Positions 18,263 to 27,595 of a stretch of DNA of 64,000 nucleotides are shown one piece after another. Origin of the DNA: JANQPX01 sp965204405 (GTDB taxonomy: Bacteria > Pseudomonadota > Alphaproteobacteria > Geminicoccales > Geminicoccaceae). A program made the translations under genes and the position numbers. The stretch covers positions 2,480,001 to 2,544,000 of the forward strand of contig CBDBEN010000005.1 in NCBI GenBank assembly GCA_965204405.1, given 5' to 3'. The notes under the pieces are model-generated. The model saw only the letters and a program-made list of their open reading frames with translations. It made no database searches and was not told the origin of the DNA. Each line of letters opens with the position of its first letter. The stretch's first letter is position 1.

Positions 18263-19858
18263 TTGGACGAGAACGACTTGCTGCTTGGTCGCGTCGTCTG
18301 CGTGTCGGGATCGAGTCTCGTGATGATCTGGGAGAGGGCAACTACATCAGAGGAAACTGCGGATCCTAGTCGTTTGCAAAAGGGTGCCCTTGTCAAACTG
18401 CAGACACCAATCAGCACGGTTTTCGGTCTAGTAACTGGATTGACCGTTCCCAATCCGACGAACTCGTTGGCATCGGGTGAGGCGTGGCTTGCTGAACTGG
18501 AACTCATTGGAGAGCGCGTAACCGATGAGACGACTTTTCGGCATGGCGTTACGTCGTTTCCTACACTTGGCGATGGTGTCTGGTCTGCCAATCAGGACGA
18601 CCTTGATACAATTTATGCCCGCCCAGGCAATGCCACCATCACCCTTGGTACCCTGCACAACAATCAGGCAGGACCGATGTGTGTCGAACCAAATCTGCTG
18701 CTGGGCCGGCATTTTGCTATTCTTGGAACCACAGGTTGCGGCAAGTCATGCGCATTGACCCTGATCCTGCAAAGCCTGCTGAACAAGCATGATGACGCGC
18801 ATATTGTTTTGCTCGATCCACATAGTGAATATCAAACAGCCTTTGGTGACCGCGCCGAGCATCTTGGTCCGGATACGCTGCGCTTACCTTATTGGGTATT
18901 GAATTCTCAAGAAATCGACGTCGTTGTCTTTGGTGGTGACAGCACAGTGCCGGATCGATCGGTGATCTCGGGGCTCCTGCACGATCTGGTCGCAGAAGCG
19001 AAGCATATCTATCAGGGCGATAGAGAGGAAAACCGGCCGGTGACGGTGAATACGCCGATCCCGTACAGATTAAGCGATGTCATGCGGCTGATCGACGAGG
19101 CCATGGGAAAACTCGACAAACCTTCCAATCTCGTCCCCTATCGCTGGCTCAAAAATCGCCTGGAAGCTTTGAGCTCGGATCCACGTTTTGCATTCATGTT
19201 TGGTGGTATCACCGTCCATGACACCTTTGCTGAAATCTTGTCACAAATTCTTCGCATCCCCGGCGACGGACGGCCTATCAGCATCATCGATCTTTCCGCC
19301 GTTCCATCTGAAGTCATTAACGCCGTTGTATCAGTTATCCTGCGACTTACGTTTGATTTCGCCCTTTGGAGCCGGGGAGCGCAGCCTATTTTGCTGGTTT
19401 GTGAAGAAGCTCATCGATATGCACCGCAGAATTCCAGCTCGGGCTTTGAGTCAACAAAAGAGGCCCTCGCACGTATTGCCAAGGAAGGCCGGAAATACGG
19501 CCTCTCTTTATGTCTGGTGAGCCAGCGCCCATCGGAACTTGCGACGTCCGTACTATCACAATGCAATACGTCCTTTGTTTTTCGCATAACCAGTCTGCGT
19601 GACCAGGAGATCATCAAAGGTATCGCAGCGGACAACGCCTACGGTCTCCTGGACTTTCTGCCACTCCTGGGTAACGGTGAAGCTATCGCGATTGGAGACG
19701 CGGTTTCGATGCCACTTCGTGTGCGATTCGATCGGCTCTCCGAAGAGCATCGGCCTCATAGCATGACTGCCCGTTTCTCGGAAAGCTGGCGCGGCGCACC
19801 AGTTGACAAGGCCTTTGTCGCCGAAGTCGTAGAGAGATGGCGCATTCATCAGAGATAA
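18263..19858 (+). CDS. HerA-like hexameric ATPase (DUF87/FtsK-HerA superfamily)
   Basis: 531 residues. The N-terminal about 90 residues resemble the HAS barrel (LLGRVVCVSGSSLVMIWE). Walker A is AILGTTGCGKSCALTLIL (about residue 155), Walker B is LLVCEEAHRYAP, and a downstream RIAKEGRKYGLSLCLVSQRP segment carries the sensor/arginine motifs shared with HerA DNA translocases. The start is TTG with AAGGAG 8 bases before it; no ATG fits. HerA proteins usually work with NurA nuclease or, in defence systems, with SIR2 or DUF4297 partners; none is next to this gene. Downstream is an IS481 remnant. GC appears lower than in flanking operons, which suggests an acquired segment. Confidence 0.85.
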   Translation: MDENDLLLGRVVCVSGSSLVMIWERATTSEETADPSRLQKGALVKLQTPISTVFGLVTGLTVPNPTNSLASGEAWLAELELIGERVTDETTFRHGVTSFPTLGDGVWSANQDDLDTIYARPGNATITLGTLHNNQAGPMCVEPNLLLGRHFAILGTTGCGKSCALTLILQSLLNKHDDAHIVLLDPHSEYQTAFGDRAEHLGPDTLRLPYWVLNSQEIDVVVFGGDSTVPDRSVISGLLHDLVAEAKHIYQGDREENRPVTVNTPIPYRLSDVMRLIDEAMGKLDKPSNLVPYRWLKNRLEALSSDPRFAFMFGGITVHDTFAEILSQILRIPGDGRPISIIDLSAVPSEVINAVVSVILRLTFDFALWSRGAQPILLVCEEAHRYAPQNSSSGFESTKEALARIAKEGRKYGLSLCLVSQRPSELATSVLSQCNTSFVFRITSLRDQEIIKGIAADNAYGLLDFLPLLGNGEAIAIGDAVSMPLRVRFDRLSEEHRPHSMTARFSESWRGAPVDKAFVAEVVERWRIHQR

Positions 19859-20019
19859 CGAATAATGCGACGATAACTGAAGGCAGAAGCCGCCTGGACA
19901 TGATCGGTGGTGTGATATAGCTGGATCGGCTCTATTGGTTATACCTCCTCGATCCTCTCGAGCCGCTGGTATGATACATGGCAGGGAAATGTGCCGATGA
20001 GCTGGACATTGTTTCTAGC

Positions 20020-20041
20020 TGTTCGGTCCCGGGATGTGGTG
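20020..20041 (+). repeat. IS481 left terminal inverted repeat
   Basis: Starts TGTTCGGTCCCGGGATGTGG. It matches the reverse complement of the right end at 20782-20803 with differences only toward its inner side. Confidence 0.85.
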
Positions 20042-20075
20042 ACTTGAAAGTTCGCCATATCTGGAGGGGCGCTCT

Positions 20076-20803
20076 ATGGACCAGCCTTTGTACCGCAGCG
20101 CCAGAACGACGGATGCAGCTCGTCTCGCGATCTACCGTAGCCAAGAGAGCGTGAGGGGCCTGGCTGCACGTCATGGCATCAGCCGACTGGCGGATGTTCG
20201 CGACAAACCGTGCAGGTCGAAGTTCAGAATCTACGCGATCGGTTACATCCATAGCGACACCGCCGAGGTGCGCACCGAGGAGGGCAACCTTCAGCTGTTC
20301 GTTGGGATCGATCGCACGTCTAAGCTTGCCTTCGTCAGGTCGGCGACCAGAGCGACCTACATGATCGCCTGCCAAGTTCTTGCGTGATTTGATCGAAGCT
20401 TCCTTACCCGCTCCACGCCATCGTAACCGACAACGGCTTCCAGCTTTGCCATCCGTCACGCTATCGGGACGGGCCAACAGCAAGATTTGCAGGCCATCTG
20501 TTCGATCGCATTTGTGCAGTGCATCGGATCGAACATCGGCTGACCCAACCGAACCGTCCTTGGACCAATGGTCAGGTCGAGCCCATGAACCGGACAATCA
20601 AAGATGCCACGGTCAAACGCTTTTACTACCCCGGCGATGACGAACTTCGACGGCACCTTCAGCTGTTCATCGATGCCTTCAATCATGCCAGGTGGCAGAA
20701 GATGCTGCGAGCCTAGCGCCCTGCGAGTTCATCATTCAATAGTGGACCAAGGAACCAAAACGTTTCGAAGCTAATCCATTAAACCACAACCCGGGACCGA
20801 ACA
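20076..20803 (+). pseudogene. IS481-family transposase, frameshifted and internally deleted
   Basis: The 5' part keeps the helix-turn-helix segment (SQESVRGLAARHGIS) and part of the DDE core (YIHSDTAEVRTEEGNLQLFV and GIDRTSKLAFV). The linker between helix-turn-helix and core is missing. Frame changes follow after about 20385. A later frame gives the C-terminal core IEHRLTQPNRPWTNGQVEPM, then NRTIKDATVKRFYY, before another stop. The element cannot encode an active transposase. Confidence 0.85.
20782..20803 (-). repeat. IS481 right terminal inverted repeat
   Basis: Reads, on the minus strand, TGTTCGGTCCCGGGTTGTGG, the mirror of the left end. It overlaps the 3' end of the transposase coding remnant. 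Confidence 0.85.
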
Positions 20804-20918
20804 CGGACATGGTTCGGTATCTTGAGAGCCACAGAAACAGCCTGCAAGAATATTGGCATTGGGCGGTGTTTCGGACCTTCCATGGCCGGTCGCATCGATG
20901 ATGGAGTTGATCTACACG

Positions 20919-21980
20919 TCACTTGTCGTAACTGAGTTCGATCTGCCCGGAGGTCGCTAGGGATTGGCAAGTGAGAATGGCTCCATGAGCAATGTCTCGG
21001 TCATCGAGGGCCATGCGAGCACGCATATGAACCGTACCATTCGATAAATGGGCCTGGCAGGCGCCGCAGACACCGGATTCGCAAGAGAATGGCGGCTGAA
21101 GACCGGCTGCCTGAACAGCTTCGAGGACCGTCTCGCCGGCGCTTATGTCAATGTTCTGTATGGCGCCGGCGATTTCAACCTTAGCGGACGCCGCTACTCC
21201 GTTGATCGAATCGTCGAGCGGAACGGAACCGCCGTAGCTCTCACAATGAATGCGCTCTCGGGGAACATCCAGGCCCATCAACGCAGACCTGATATCGGCG
21301 TTCATGCTGCCGGGGCCGCAGACATAATACTGAGCGTCCTGCGCGTAGGGAGGATGCTCGTCGATGAACGCGGCAATGGCCTCGGCGTCGATCTTGCCGC
21401 GTCGCCAATAGTCGAAAGACGACCACATCGATGGTGCTGAGAGGATGTGATGGACGCAGAGGCGTTCCAAGGCTTCGGCCTGGAGTTCGTTTAGTGCATC
21501 GCGAAAAATGATGCTCTTGCTGTTCTTGTTGCCGTAGAGCAAATAGGCCTTGCTGTAGGGCTCTCCCATCAGCACGGATCGGGCCATGGCGAAGAGTGGG
21601 GTGATGCCGCTGCCGGCGCCGAAGAAATAGTAGGTCCGGCGGGATTGTGGCGACGGATCGAGGCAGAAACCGCCGAAGGGCGGCATGACGTCGACCTGAT
21701 CACCCGGCTTCAGGTGATCGTTGATGTGATTGGAGACAAGTCCGCTCTTGACCCGTTTGACCGTGATCCGAAGGCCGTCTTGGTCGGGTGGCGATGACGA
21801 GATCGAATAGGAGCGACGCACCTCCTCGCCGTTCAGCTGAAAGCGAAGCGTGATATGCTGGCCCGACCGCCAGCGAAAGGTGGCTTTCAGCTCATCGGGA
21901 ACCTCGAAACGGATCGACTTGGCCGCTATTGTCTCCTTCTGCACGGCGGCAACCCTAAGGATATGAAAGTCTCTGATCAT
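20919..21980 (-). CDS. Ferredoxin reductase component of a Rieske oxygenase (FAD, NAD, 2Fe-2S)
   Basis: 353 residues. The N-terminal FAD domain has RSYSISSSPP; an NAD domain has YFFGAGSGITPLFAMARS and YVCGPGSM. The C-terminal plant-type ferredoxin domain carries the cluster cysteines CESGVCGACQAHL and a distal cysteine in ILTCQSLA. This is the layout of PaaE/GbcB-type reductases, which pass electrons from NAD(P)H to a partner oxygenase. It overlaps the oxygenase gene by 4 bases (ATGA), so the two are translationally coupled. Confidence 0.9.
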   Translation of the reverse strand: MIRDFHILRVAAVQKETIAAKSIRFEVPDELKATFRWRSGQHITLRFQLNGEEVRRSYSISSSPPDQDGLRITVKRVKSGLVSNHINDHLKPGDQVDVMPPFGGFCLDPSPQSRRTYYFFGAGSGITPLFAMARSVLMGEPYSKAYLLYGNKNSKSIIFRDALNELQAEALERLCVHHILSAPSMWSSFDYWRRGKIDAEAIAAFIDEHPPYAQDAQYYVCGPGSMNADIRSALMGLDVPRERIHCESYGGSVPLDDSINGVAASAKVEIAGAIQNIDISAGETVLEAVQAAGLQPPFSCESGVCGACQAHLSNGTVHMRARMALDDRDIAHGAILTCQSLATSGQIELSYDK

Positions 21981-23137
21981 GATGCATCTTCCATCCAGGA
22001 TTTTACCAATGTCTGATGAGCGCGCACCGGGCTCTCACCATGGATTGAAGACGGACCATGCTCGAAATAGGGGCTGGTTAGCGATTTCTGCTGTTGCTCA
22101 CAGGCGTAGATGTCTTCGGCCGTGAAGTCGCCGCTGGCCATCGGGTCGTCTTTTTGCCCGGTCTCGCCGGCTACGTATTTCGGCGCGATCTTCTGCTGCC
22201 AAAAGGCGGCCGAGCGCCATTCCTGCTTCTGAAATTCCCAATCCGAGGCATTGGCCACACGCACCCGGTTCTCAACTTGAGTCAAATCCGGCGCAAGCGG
22301 CTTCACGACAAAGGTTGCCCAATTCGACTCGTTCTCGGCAAGACCGATGCCAGGGAACAGCATGGGCACCCATGCACCTGCTTGTTCTTTAGGGATGACC
22401 AATGGTGTCGGCGCATTTTTCTCAACGTCTGCACCGTAGTCTGCCGCCAAAGGCTCCCAGAACCCATAATGCGGCCCGACAAAGCCGTACTTCGCCTTGG
22501 CGTGGTCATACATGGCAAGCGTGCCCGAATGTAGGTGGGCGAGGTGATAGACGTCGATGTAATTCTCGACCACGATCTTCCAGTTGGCCTTGATCTCGTA
22601 CGTCGTGCGGGCATCTGCATATTCGGGCAACGCATCGACCTGATGCGGCCCGAGATGGGGCTCGATAGCACCAAACCATTCCATGATCGAGCCGGCGTCG
22701 GGATCGGGATGAACCCAGAGCATGCCGCGCCAAAGGTCGACCGATGCCTTCTTCAGGCCATGGCAGGACATGTCGAGATCCGGAAACTCTCGCTCCTTGT
22801 TGGGCACGGAGATCAGTCTGCCCTCGAGGTCGTAGGTCCAGTCGTGATAGGGACAAGTCAACGCCTTTTGCGTCTTGCCGACGGCACGGATCAGCTGCGT
22901 GCCGCGATGGCGGCAGATATTGTGGAATGCCCGCAGCCGACGGTCCCGTCCCATGACGATGAAGATATTGTTCAGCCCTGCCTGAACGGTGATGTATTGG
23001 CCAGGCTCTCCTAAATCCTCGGCGAAGCCCGCGTAGGCCCAAGTCCTGGAAAAGATCGCCGCTTGTTCTCGATCGAACCAGTCTTTTGACGTATAGGCCT
23101 CGACCGGCAGGACAGGCATGAGACGCGGTGTCGACAT
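21977..23137 (-). CDS. Rieske non-heme iron oxygenase, large (alpha) subunit
   Basis: 386 residues. The Rieske cluster is bound by C75-R-H77 and C95-P-Y-H98. The mononuclear iron site is in ENYIDVYHLAHLH (two His; the third ligand Asp further on). The size and the two-component layout with a ferredoxin-reductase resemble glycine betaine, carnitine or stachydrine monooxygenases, but also aromatic dioxygenases; the substrate is not decidable here. I chose the ATG at 23137, 17 bases after the small membrane protein, over an upstream in-frame start lying inside that gene. Part of a TetR-controlled operon. Confidence 0.88.
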   Translation of the reverse strand: MSTPRLMPVLPVEAYTSKDWFDREQAAIFSRTWAYAGFAEDLGEPGQYITVQAGLNNIFIVMGRDRRLRAFHNICRHRGTQLIRAVGKTQKALTCPYHDWTYDLEGRLISVPNKEREFPDLDMSCHGLKKASVDLWRGMLWVHPDPDAGSIMEWFGAIEPHLGPHQVDALPEYADARTTYEIKANWKIVVENYIDVYHLAHLHSGTLAMYDHAKAKYGFVGPHYGFWEPLAADYGADVEKNAPTPLVIPKEQAGAWVPMLFPGIGLAENESNWATFVVKPLAPDLTQVENRVRVANASDWEFQKQEWRSAAFWQQKIAPKYVAGETGQKDDPMASGDFTAEDIYACEQQQKSLTSPYFEHGPSSIHGESPVRAHQTLVKSWMEDAS

Positions 23138-23154
23138 AACGAGATCTCCAGAGG

Positions 23155-23406
23155 TCAGGCAAAGCGTGCACTGAGATCGGCGACGATGGTCCAGATACCG
23201 AAGCCCAGCCACATGGCGGTGATGATCCAGAACAAAATCGGATCGTCGGAACGCATGATGGGCTCGACCAGAAACACCTCACCGGACAGCACCGCCGGAA
23301 CAGCCCAATAGACGAACAGCACGCCCCAAACCCAGTACCAGCCGAGATAGGTGGCGAGCAGCAGGGTCGGAATGGCCATGATCGTCGGCCAGCGTGCGTC
23401 AGCCAT
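23155..23406 (-). CDS. Small two-helix membrane protein of the Rieske operon
   Basis: 83 residues with two or three hydrophobic segments (IPTLLLATYLGWYWVWGVLF and ILFWIITAMWLGFGIW). It overlaps the TetR gene by 8 bases at its start and ends 17 bases before the oxygenase, so it is in the operon. No family recognised. It may anchor the oxygenase or take part in substrate entry; this is a guess from position. Confidence 0.7.
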   Translation of the reverse strand: MADARWPTIMAIPTLLLATYLGWYWVWGVLFVYWAVPAVLSGEVFLVEPIMRSDDPILFWIITAMWLGFGIWTIVADLSARFA

Positions 23407-23995
23407 TTTGGTTTTCCCTCAAAGAATCAATGAGCATGTCGGCGGCAGCACGAGCGGCTCGGCTCCAACTTTTTGGAGGCTGCAGCGGGTGAAGCGAATC
23501 GGCGTTGAAGTAGAGCGCCACGATTCCGTGGGCCGACGCCGCTATTTTGTTTTTTGTCTCAGAAGGAAACGCCGTGATCAGCTCTGCCTCGACCACATCA
23601 ATGAACCGCTGGGTCCAGGCGAGCAGGGCCTTACGAGCCTTGGGATAACGATCGGCCGCAGCGACCAATGCCTGGAAGGTCAAGACCATGTCCGGATTGG
23701 TTCTGCCGGACGCACCAAACAGGAAATCAAGGAGCGCCGTCATGCGATTGGTGTTCGGCAAGGCGTCGAATAGCGCATGGCTCTGGGCATCGAAATCGTT
23801 AACGACAAAGTCGATGAGGGCATCGATCATATCGTCTCGATTACCGAGATAATGGCGAAGTATCGTACGCTTGACACCGGCAGCCTCGGCAATGCGCTCC
23901 TGCGTGGCGCCTTCGAGACCAAAGCGTGCAACGCAGCTCGCGAACGCCGTCAAGATCTCGGTAGATCGGACACCTTTGAGGCTTGGACGAGGCAT
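23399..23995 (-). CDS. TetR/AcrR-family regulator
   Basis: 198 residues. The N-terminal helix-turn-helix is clear (FASCVARFGLEGATQERIAE, then AAGVKRTILRHYLGNRDDMI). The C-terminal domain is a variable ligand-binding helical bundle. It is first gene of the Rieske operon, so it probably represses its own operon. A 22-bp palindrome 51 bases upstream (24046-24067) is the obvious operator. Confidence 0.88.
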   Translation of the reverse strand: MPRPSLKGVRSTEILTAFASCVARFGLEGATQERIAEAAGVKRTILRHYLGNRDDMIDALIDFVVNDFDAQSHALFDALPNTNRMTALLDFLFGASGRTNPDMVLTFQALVAAADRYPKARKALLAWTQRFIDVVEAELITAFPSETKNKIAASAHGIVALYFNADSLHPLQPPKSWSRAARAAADMLIDSLRENQNG

Positions 23996-24045
23996 GAACG
24001 CACCTGATGAAAGGGATCGTGCCTCTTACGTGAACCCGGAAAGGA

Positions 24046-24067
24046 AAATTGTCAAGATAGACAATTT
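24046..24067. promoter_or_regulatory. Palindromic operator upstream of the TetR gene
   Basis: Perfect 8-bp arms AAATTGTC and GACAATTT separated by AAGATA. On the minus strand the repeat includes TTGACA, a consensus -35 hexamer, so binding here would block RNA polymerase on the Rieske operon promoter. No equally clear -10 is visible. Confidence 0.65.
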
Positions 24068-24322
24068 ATTCTTTCGTTCCTTATGCCCATCAGACGCATT
24101 CGCTTGCACATGCCGGGAAAGTGAGAAAATCGCCTCAAATGCAGATTTGTTCGGAACGGGATGCCGGCCCATGCTGCATTGCGTCGAAAAGCCGGCCCTG
24201 GTCATCGGCATCACTGATTGACCTTGGTTCCCGCTCGTTTGGCGATAACGCTTTTCGTCTCAGGAAAAGGTTCAGCCTGAGTGAAAATCCGTGCCAGAAA
24301 GAGACACGGTTCCCACCAATGA

Positions 24323-25252
24323 TCACATGACGGTCGTATCTGGCTGCGTCACAGAGGTCAGCCAATCTCGAAAGGCCTGGATGCGTTGATCGGCTGACTG
24401 CCAAGGCGATGTGACCAGGTAGTAACCGAGATCGACCCGGAATGACACATCGAACGGCATAACAAGCTGGCCGGTGCGCAACTCATCGGCGATCATCATC
24501 GTGTTGACCAACGTGATGCCATGACCCTGAATCGCCGACATGATGACGTAATTCTCATAACTCACCTCAATCCGATCCTTGCAGACAATGTCCTTCCTAC
24601 CGGCTGCCCTGAACCACCGCCGCCAATCCGTACGCAGCCGATAGAAATTGCTGTCCGGTCGGTCGATCAAAGTGTGGAATCTGATGTCATCAAGGCTATC
24701 CAGCGGGTGGTCGCCCTCCAGAAGCTTCGGGCTGCATACGGCTGCAATCTCTTCGTATTCGGCGATTGGGTCGACCTGTAGGCCTGGATAGTCGCCGTGG
24801 CCATAGCGAATGCAGATGTCGACGTCATCGACACGCGGGTCGGCCAAAGCAGCATTAGGTTCGATGCGAACCGACATCTCTGGATGTAGGGCTCTGAAAG
24901 TCTCAAGCCTGGGTAGCAGACAATGCAGACCGAATGTCGGTTCCACCGAGATCGTCAGCGGGCGGTCTTGCAGCCCATCACGAAACGCTCGAACCGCGCC
25001 TCGCAGGTGATCAAAGGCCGTCTCCAGTCCAGGCAGCAAAGCCTGCCCGGCCGGCGTCAATGTTAGCCGACGATGCTCACGGACGAAAAGCCGCGCGCCA
25101 AAGAACGCCTCGAGATCGCTGACCAAATGGCCGACAGCGCTGGCGCTGACATGGAGCTCTGTTGCGGCGTGCTTGAAGCTCATATGCCGAGCAGCCGTTT
25201 CGAAGGCGCGCAATGCGTTGAGCGAGGGCAGTGTCGTCTGTGGCTGTTTCAT
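24323..25252 (-). CDS. LysR-family regulator, GcvA-like
   Basis: 309 residues. The N-terminus LPSLNALRAFETAARHMSFK followed by HAATELHVSASAVGHLVSDL is the GcvA/AmpR-type DNA-binding domain, with an effector domain from about residue 95. Nearby genes on either side are a TetR-controlled Rieske operon (ending 5' at 23995) and a gene-poor stretch, so its target is not clear; the Rieske operon is possible. The preceding gap of about 330 bases holds the TetR operator and nothing else I recognise. Confidence 0.85.
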   Translation of the reverse strand: MKQPQTTLPSLNALRAFETAARHMSFKHAATELHVSASAVGHLVSDLEAFFGARLFVREHRRLTLTPAGQALLPGLETAFDHLRGAVRAFRDGLQDRPLTISVEPTFGLHCLLPRLETFRALHPEMSVRIEPNAALADPRVDDVDICIRYGHGDYPGLQVDPIAEYEEIAAVCSPKLLEGDHPLDSLDDIRFHTLIDRPDSNFYRLRTDWRRWFRAAGRKDIVCKDRIEVSYENYVIMSAIQGHGITLVNTMMIADELRTGQLVMPFDVSFRVDLGYYLVTSPWQSADQRIQAFRDWLTSVTQPDTTVM

Positions 25253-25880
25253 AGCGGAAATTTTCTCCGCTCATCTAGAGATCATATCGTTTGGATCCAA
25301 GGTTGTCGTTGTTTATCCTACTTGAAAAGCAGCTTGTGTGTGGAAGAAAATTCTTGCTCGGAGATCGGGTAATGGCTGACTTTCGCCGGTTCTACAGTCC
25401 CGGTTTGGAACATGCTCTACATTTAGAAGATCTGCAGCGCTCGGCTTCGAGATCCAAGATCAAGCCAGTCAGATCGCGACAGAATACGACCGCAATAAGA
25501 CGGTGGCTGGCTGCATCTCTAATGACCTTGGCTGAACGAGTAGACCCGATTGGCAGGTCATATGATGACAAGTCTACAGAAGCTGCCTCTTAGTGCCATG
25601 GGAGCCGCCCATTCCTGGCTCGCTTTCGCCAGATTGCCTTGCTGGCTCTTCGACACATCCGAGTGAACACTATGCGACGACTGCATTCTTTCCGCTAATG
25701 ATGCTGTGGATCAGCTGCCTCACCGCGTATTCTGGTGCGGTTCTCCATCACGTAAGAACAAGAGCGGTTGGCATGATGGGAGGATCGAAGGTGCCATCCC
25801 AATTGGCTGTGATTGATACCGATTTCGGCAAGGACCAGTGTTTCACCTCGTTGGTTTTGATGCCCCATCATTAAGTTGGG
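25253..25880. other. Gene-poor stretch
   Basis: About 630 bases upstream of the LysR gene and downstream of the multicopper oxidase. Short open frames exist but none has a recognisable product or coding bias. I found no repeat, RNA gene or terminator I can support. Confidence 0.45.
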
Positions 25881-27372
25881 TCAGCTGACCGTGAACTGTC
25901 CCATCATGCCGCGATCCTCATGTTCCAGGATGTGGCAGTGATACATGTAGGGAAATTGCTCGGTCGCCGTATGATCGAAACGAACGAAAATTTCCGACCA
26001 ATCATCATCGTCCAACACCACCATATCTTTCCAACCTTGCTGATCAGCTGGTGCGGCTGCGCCTTCCATTTGCTCGATCAGGAACGAGCACCCGTGCACA
26101 TGAAACGGGTGTGCGCCCTGATCTGAGCGGATACGCCAACGTTCCCAAACACCGCGTTCAACCCGTTCATTGATGACGTTCATGTCCATCGCCGCACCGT
26201 TAATCGTCATATCCATCGCGGTGTGGTTGCCATGCATGCCATGACCGCCAGCGCCATCTTCCATAGCGAGCACGAAATCGCGCGTGCGTGCGATCTCGTT
26301 CTCGTTGGGGCGGATAATGGTCGCTAGCTTTTTGGGTAGCGGGGCGATGTGTGCTGACAGTGTGCTATCGACTGTCAGGGTCAAGGATGGCTGCGGCAGG
26401 GGCGTCTCTGATAGGCCTGACAAATCGAGCAACCCGCTGATAATGCCTTCTTCGTCATCATCAAATTCATCTTCGAACAGCGTAAGAAGCTTGGCAGGGC
26501 TGCCATCCGACAAATCAACAATGATTTCGCAGCGCTCTCCAGGTGACATTTCCATCGTGGTCAATGGCACCGGGGCCGTTAGCAATCCGCCATCACTGGC
26601 AATCTTATGAAAGGTACGGTTATCGGCGAAGGCTACGATGTAGAACCGCGCATTGGCCCCGTTCAGGAGTCGCAGCCGTACTTTTCCAGCGGGAACTTTA
26701 GCAACCGGCGCAATGGCGCCGTTGATGACCACGGTTTCACCCAGCCAGCCATCTTCGCCCGCTTCATTCAGCGAATACACCAAACGGCCCTGTGCATCGA
26801 AGGTTCGATCCTGAATGATGACAGGCAAGTCATCAATGCCATATCGCCGCGGAAGATCCATTGAGCCGGTATGATCATCATCGATGATGATCATACCGGC
26901 CAGTCCTTGATAAACCTGATGACCGGTTTTGCCGTGCGTATGGGAATGATACCAACAGGCGGCCGCTGGTTGCACGATCGATAGGGAAGGCTGCCACTGA
27001 TCTCCCGGTGCGATTTCCAGTTGCGGCCCACCATCAACGCCGCCTGGAACGTGCAGGCCGTGACCGTGAATGGCCACGTTTTCGGTCAGCATATTTTGAT
27101 GGTGCAGGTTGAGCTCGCTGTTCTGCCGCGTTCGAATCGTTGGACCTAGGTAGTCTTGGTTAATCCCCAGAGTTGGCGTCTTGACACCGGGCATGAATGA
27201 CCACTCGCCGCTACGAATTTGCAGATCGATGGCTCTCCATCGGTTCCGTCGACAAGCGTCGGTATCGGTAAATTGGCGGTGTAGGGCTCGACCAGACGGT
27301 TGGGGCGTAGCTGGCGCTCAGCAGGGCTGCGGTATTGGCAAGAAACCGCCGCCGAGAAAGGGTAAGCGACAT
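25881..27372 (-). pseudogene. Tat-secreted multicopper oxidase, frameshifted near the N-terminus
   Basis: The start is the ATG at 27372, with GGAGG five bases before it, giving a twin-arginine signal (LTLSRRRFLANTAALLSAS). The frame then has to change twice: a middle segment reads LVEPYTANLPIPTLVDGTDG, and the main frame resumes at about 27235 as IDLQIRSGEWSFMPGVKTPT and runs to the stop. Copper ligands are intact: AIHGHGLH, ACWYHSHTHGKTG, GAHPFHVHG and MYHCHILEHEDRGMMG. Both shifts are repaired by one added base. Members such as CueO oxidise Cu(I) or phenols in the periplasm. Without repair, translation from an internal ATG (27194) would lack the export signal. Confidence 0.85.
26865..26900. 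repeat. 36-bp perfect palindrome inside the multicopper oxidase gene
   Basis: The sequence from 26865 to 26900 equals its own reverse complement over all 36 bases, with no spacer. It encodes AGMIIIDDDHTG; the symmetry arises because ATC (Ile) and GAT (Asp) are reverse complements, but it extends through the flanking GCCGGTATG/CATACCGGC as well. Confidence 0.9.
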
Positions 27373-27595
27373 ATCAACCTCCAAACAAAAGATAACCTGC
27401 AAATATGCAGTCACGTTGTGTATTCAGGCCATCGAGGTGATGACCTAAGTGCCGCGATGATTGATGGGGTTGCATCCAACGATCAATCCGACCAATGCCG
27501 GATCCGGTGGCTTGGGATATCCGGCATAAGGTCAATTGCGGCTTTGCGACTAAACGCTAATATCTTGATTGCAAATAGGATTCAGGAGCAGCGCG

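Larger units (their letters stand above)
20020..20803 (+). mobile_element. Decayed IS481-family insertion sequence
   Basis: 784-bp element bounded by near-perfect terminal inverted repeats and holding a broken IS481-type transposase on the plus strand. Intact relatives are about 1.0-1.1 kb, so some internal sequence has been lost. I could not identify a convincing target-site duplication, although short related strings (GGACAT) occur near both ends. Confidence 0.85.

Noticed and set aside
18263..19858. Complete HerA-based anti-phage system
   Set aside because: No nuclease, SIR2 or DUF4297 gene adjoins the ATPase; a defence role is kept only as a hypothesis.
20004..20810. Target-site duplication of the IS481 element
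   Set aside because: GGACAT occurs near both ends but not directly abutting both repeats, so it cannot be called a duplication.
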